Of a stretch of DNA of 9,159 bases, positions 6,512-9,159 are shown in pieces. Source of the stretch: Candidatus Stahliibacteriota bacterium (GTDB lineage Bacteria > Hydrothermota > Tepidihabitantia > B3-TA06); the NCBI GenBank assembly GCA_030592225.1, contig JAUVJT010000078.1, positions 1 through 9,159 of the forward strand, written 5' to 3'. Position 1 is the first letter of the stretch, and the number at the start of each line of letters is the position of its first letter. The notes under the pieces were generated by a model. It did no database searches, was not told the DNA's origin, and saw only the letters and a list, made by a program, of their open reading frames with translations. Made by a program: the position numbers and the translations under genes.

Positions 6512-7408
6512 ATGAAGATGCTCATTATTCTTGCAATCATGACATCTGCTCTTTTTGGTCTGTCGTATGATGGTCCTGAGGTGGTGGTGGAGCTATCGCC
6601 AGGCCAGGTCGGTCTTAAAGAGGAGGATGTAGCGATAGGCCCCTACCGGTTAATTGCTCGTGACTCCACCCTTTATCTTCTCGATCAGCTTAACAAGCGC
6701 ATTCTTTGTTACGACACCTCCGGTTCCTACATTCGAAAGATAGGCATCTCTTTCCGTCCGGCTGACATGGCAATTGACAGCTCGGGACGCATCTATCTTT
6801 TGGAAAACCGTACCAAGCCGGTGCAGGTGGTTGTGCTCCAGCAGGGTAAGGAAATCGAGCGAATCAAGATAAAGTATGAGGTGCATAAGTCTGTCACTGC
6901 TATTGCCGTGAATCGTCACAATCAGCTGGTGGTGCTCTCCGGCAGGAACGCTTACCGCCCCCTTAAACAGGAAGGCTCCAATATTCACCGCCTTATCTGG
7001 ATGGGTCAGGTGGTGGGACGTTATCACTTTGACATAGAGCAGTTTTTACCCACGGTAAGAGCCTTTGATTGGTTCTTTGCCGCCAAAGACACCTCGGGCA
7101 CCCCTATTGAGTTTGAACTGGCGTGCAACGGGAGGGACCACCTTACCTTTCTGGGCGACGACACTCATGGGCGGATATACGTCGGGATGGAGAGCGTTAT
7201 TCAGGATAAGTCAGGTTCGTTTTACATACTTTCGCTCAAGGTGTACGAAAGAACCAGGGAAGTGGCAGTGCTCCGCGTGAAAAGGAGCTACCACTCCTAC
7301 GACCTACGCTGGCGCAACTTCTCGGTTGACGCAGCCGGCAATATCTATATGTTCAAGACAACCGAGGAGGGACAAGCTTACATCGAAAGATGGCGCGTAT
7401 CACCTTAA
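6512..7408 (+). CDS. Exported beta-propeller-like protein, paralog 2
   Basis: This 298-aa protein starts MKMLIILAIMTSALFGLS, a short signal peptide. The open frame extends upstream to 6371, but that part overlaps the previous gene and lacks a signal, so 6512 is chosen. Shared family blocks are GPYRLIARDSTLYLLDQL (43-60), CYDTSG (66-71), FRPADMAIDSSGRIYLLE (81-98), QGKEIER (111-117), HGRIYVG (219-225), YHSYDLRWRNFSVD (260-273) and AGNIYMF (275-281), ending YIERWRVSP. The blade repeats (DxxGRIYLL, DxxGNIYMF) fit a secreted or periplasmic propeller. It has two cysteines. It is more like paralog 3 than paralog 1 in DQLN(K/N)R and CYDT(S/A)G. Its end overlaps the next gene by 19 bp. Function is unknown. 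Tandem duplication with divergence is inferred from the shared blocks. Confidence 0.85.
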   Translation: MKMLIILAIMTSALFGLSYDGPEVVVELSPGQVGLKEEDVAIGPYRLIARDSTLYLLDQLNKRILCYDTSGSYIRKIGISFRPADMAIDSSGRIYLLENRTKPVQVVVLQQGKEIERIKIKYEVHKSVTAIAVNRHNQLVVLSGRNAYRPLKQEGSNIHRLIWMGQVVGRYHFDIEQFLPTVRAFDWFFAAKDTSGTPIEFELACNGRDHLTFLGDDTHGRIYVGMESVIQDKSGSFYILSLKVYERTREVAVLRVKRSYHSYDLRWRNFSVDAAGNIYMFKTTEEGQAYIERWRVSP

Positions 7409-8325
7409 CCCTTCCTCTTTTGCTATCAGTAGTCTGGGCAACTGTTCCCGACAGCGTTACCTACGTAGGGCCGGATACGGTGGTGCAGCTTTCGCAAGGT
7501 TCAGGTCAGTATCAGATAGGTATTAAGGATGGAGATACCCTTCAAGGTCCTTGCCGGTTGGTTGCCACAGATACCCGGTTGTACTTGTTGGATCAGTTCA
7601 ACAATCGTGTGCTTTGTTACGATACGGCAGGCACGTTCGTTTTTGAAGCCAAGACTTGCTTTCAACCTGTGGATATGGCAGTGGATGACTCCAATCGCGT
7701 TCACCTTTTGGAAAACGGTAAGCTGTCCTCAACAGTAATTGTAATGGATGGACAGAACTTGGTAGAACGGATGGAGATTAGACATGCCCCAGGACATAAG
7801 ATTAGAAGAATGGTGATCTATCCTGAATTGGGTTTGCTGTTTCGTACTAACTACCGTTTTAATAAACCGAAAAGGACATTTGATTTTGCTGGTATCCTTG
7901 CTTGTAGCCCCTTAGTTACAACGTATCGTTTAGAAAAAGAAGAAGCCATCTCAAGCGAAGATGGCTGGTGTGTGGATGGTAGTGGTACCGGAGGTTCTTT
8001 CACCTTGGTTGCTTGGGAAATTACCCGGAAAGCAAACGATTGTCTAGCCTTTTTAGATGATGATAGTTCCTCTCGGGTTTTTATTGGCATAGATGTTCTC
8101 CTAGAGGATTACAAAGGCGAAAACCACCAAGAAACGAGGATGAATAACCTGAAAGTCGTTGTGGGCAACAAACATAACCTGTTTATTAAAGGTTTGCCAG
8201 GCAGTTACTATTGCACAGTACACTGGCGCAACGTCGCAATAGACTGTCGGGGCAACGTTTACGTCTTCGATCTGGATCAGGACGGAAAGGCTTGCATCTT
8301 AAAATGGCGACCTTCCCTCCCGTAA
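7390..8325 (+). CDS. Exported beta-propeller-like protein, paralog 3 (cysteine-rich)
   Basis: This 311-aa protein has a signal peptide (MARITLTLPLLLSVVWATV). Family blocks are GPCRLVATDTRLYLLDQF (53-70), CYDTAG (76-81), FQPVDMAVDD (91-100), SSRVFIG (227-233), VHWRNVAID (277-285) and GNVYVFD (288-294), ending ILKWRPSLP. It has nine cysteines (55, 76, 90, 172, 194, 218, 275, 286, 302) against two in paralog 2 and one in mature paralog 1, suggesting disulfides in an exported protein. The stretch around 7700-8220 is AT-richer (about 37% G+C in the line counted) than the same region of paralog 1, so it has drifted or arrived separately. The ATG at 7390 overlaps the previous gene by 19 bp and no ribosome site stands at a normal distance (GGAGG lies about 19 nt upstream). 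Translation is therefore probably coupled. Function is unknown. Confidence 0.85.
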   Translation: MARITLTLPLLLSVVWATVPDSVTYVGPDTVVQLSQGSGQYQIGIKDGDTLQGPCRLVATDTRLYLLDQFNNRVLCYDTAGTFVFEAKTCFQPVDMAVDDSNRVHLLENGKLSSTVIVMDGQNLVERMEIRHAPGHKIRRMVIYPELGLLFRTNYRFNKPKRTFDFAGILACSPLVTTYRLEKEEAISSEDGWCVDGSGTGGSFTLVAWEITRKANDCLAFLDDDSSSRVFIGIDVLLEDYKGENHQETRMNNLKVVVGNKHNLFIKGLPGSYYCTVHWRNVAIDCRGNVYVFDLDQDGKACILKWRPSLP

Positions 8326-9159
8326 CACATCTTCCCCGAACAGTCTTGCTGGTTTTGATGGGATTTTCCGGCATGGTTTCGGCCGTGACCCGGGAGGAGA
8401 TTCTCGACAGGGCGCAAAGCTGGGCCGAGCTTACCTGGTATGCGGACTCGGCAAACACCACCGCCTGGGACTCGATGTTCGCAAAATACGGCTGTGAACA
8501 TCACCTTACGTCCGACTGGGACGCGGGCGAGACCTACGTGGGCATGGCCTATTCCTACGGGGGCAACGATGATACCGTCACCTACATCGAAAAACTGGAA
8601 GACGACAGCCTTGCCGCAGGCAACCACATGTGTCATTATCAGGGCTACGGGGAAGAGACGGGAATTTACCCGCCGGATTGGGCAACCGGCATTGACTGCT
8701 CGGCATTCGTGTGCCGGTGCTGGGGCGTGCCTCGCACCAACTGTACCGGACTCTACAACAAATACCACCCCCTGGACAAACAGGACGTTCAGCCCGGGGA
8801 CGCTTTGGTCAAGCCCGGCTCCCATACCGTCCTGATTGCCGATCCCGGAAACAATCCGCCTTACGGTACGTTCACTCTCTACGAAGCGTCGGGTTCGGCA
8901 TGCCGGGTGTGGTATAATCCTGATGCGTCGTGGGCAACCTACGCGGCCTACTCGGCGCGCAGCCTGTTCAAAAGTGAGGTAGGAGATACCGTCATCCGGG
9001 ATACGGCGCGGGATGAAATCATCTGCCAACCGCTTATCTCGAAAGGACAGGTGCTCTTGCGTTTTCCCAACAACTTGGATGCTGACGTCATCGGTTTCCA
9101 GATATTCAACGTGAAAGGCGAACGCGTCTACTCCGTTCAGGCCCCCGCGCCTGATTACG
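8304..9159 (+). CDS. Secreted NlpC/P60-like cysteine peptidase with probable T9SS sorting domain (partial)
   Basis: The frame is open to the right edge (285 codons seen). The ATG at 8304 gives a signal peptide (PRTVLLVLMGFSGMVSA, about 11-27). The 8358 ATG would lose most of it. The enzyme part shows the NlpC/P60 order: YSYGGNDD (84-90), catalytic Cys132 in IDCSAF, catalytic His174 in PGSHTVLIAD, and a plausible third residue E194 in YEASGS. Such enzymes usually cleave peptidoglycan stem peptides or related amide bonds. A CHAP-type amidase is the nearest alternative. From about 243, LISKGQVLLRF, VIGFQIFNV and KGERVYSV resemble the beta-sandwich sorting domain that sends proteins out through the type IX system. 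The protein has eight cysteines, including C110, C137 and C139. It overlaps paralog 3 by 22 bp and is probably translated with it. The 250-codon open frame on the opposite strand has no recognisable domain. Confidence 0.8.
   Translation, partial: MATFPPVTHLPRTVLLVLMGFSGMVSAVTREEILDRAQSWAELTWYADSANTTAWDSMFAKYGCEHHLTSDWDAGETYVGMAYSYGGNDDTVTYIEKLEDDSLAAGNHMCHYQGYGEETGIYPPDWATGIDCSAFVCRCWGVPRTNCTGLYNKYHPLDKQDVQPGDALVKPGSHTVLIADPGNNPPYGTFTLYEASGSACRVWYNPDASWATYAAYSARSLFKSEVGDTVIRDTARDEIICQPLISKGQVLLRFPNNLDADVIGFQIFNVKGERVYSVQAPAPDY

Noticed and set aside
8277..9029. A 250-codon open frame on the minus strand opposite the peptidase gene
   Set aside because: It has no recognisable domain or signal, while the plus strand carries a signal peptide, the catalytic Cys and His motifs and a sorting-like tail. 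High G+C makes long antisense frames common.

Overview
The window looks like a chromosomal segment of a Gram-negative (diderm) bacterium. The evidence is an Omp85-type outer-membrane barrel, a lipoprotein with tandem TPRs, and an exported cysteine peptidase that appears to end in a type IX secretion (T9SS) sorting domain. A T9SS tail points to the FCB superphylum or a related candidate phylum (Bacteroidota-like, WOR-3/TA06-like and similar lineages). The genus cannot be named from the sequence. Host-like genes sampled here are about 57-63% G+C, while the central module is about 35-40% in the lines I counted.

Left part (1-3110, minus strand). A tRNA-Ala(GGC) gene with a strong sigma70-like promoter is followed after 28 nt by a TPR lipoprotein gene, then an HNH endonuclease gene, then an Omp85/BamA-like gene that runs off the left edge. 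There is no visible terminator or second promoter between the tRNA and the TPR gene, so they probably share a transcript. The HNH and Omp85 genes overlap by 28 bp. The Omp85 reading frame is open to the window edge and carries POTRA-like sequence, a barrel and the L6 RGY signature.

Centre (3242-5299, plus strand). This is a compact, AT-richer restriction-modification module: a D12-class DNA adenine methyltransferase overlapping by 11 bp a putative PD-(D/E)XK type II restriction endonuclease (possibly SacI-like). The methylase promoter is placed so that transcription should begin at its ATG. The intergenic region after the endonuclease (5300-5501) holds five direct repeats with an exact 11-bp period.

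Right part (5468-9159, plus strand). Three paralogous exported proteins of about 300 aa with beta-propeller-like repeats lie in tandem, followed by a partial NlpC/P60-like cysteine peptidase. The first two paralogs each have their own TTGACA promoter 33-34 nt upstream of the ATG. The last two junctions overlap by 19 and 22 bp and use the same trick: the downstream ATG lies inside the C-terminal (K/R)WR codons of the upstream propeller gene.

The most unusual points are the recurring leaderless promoter arrangement, the 11-bp repeat array behind the restriction genes, and the tandem propeller family coupled to a secreted peptidase.
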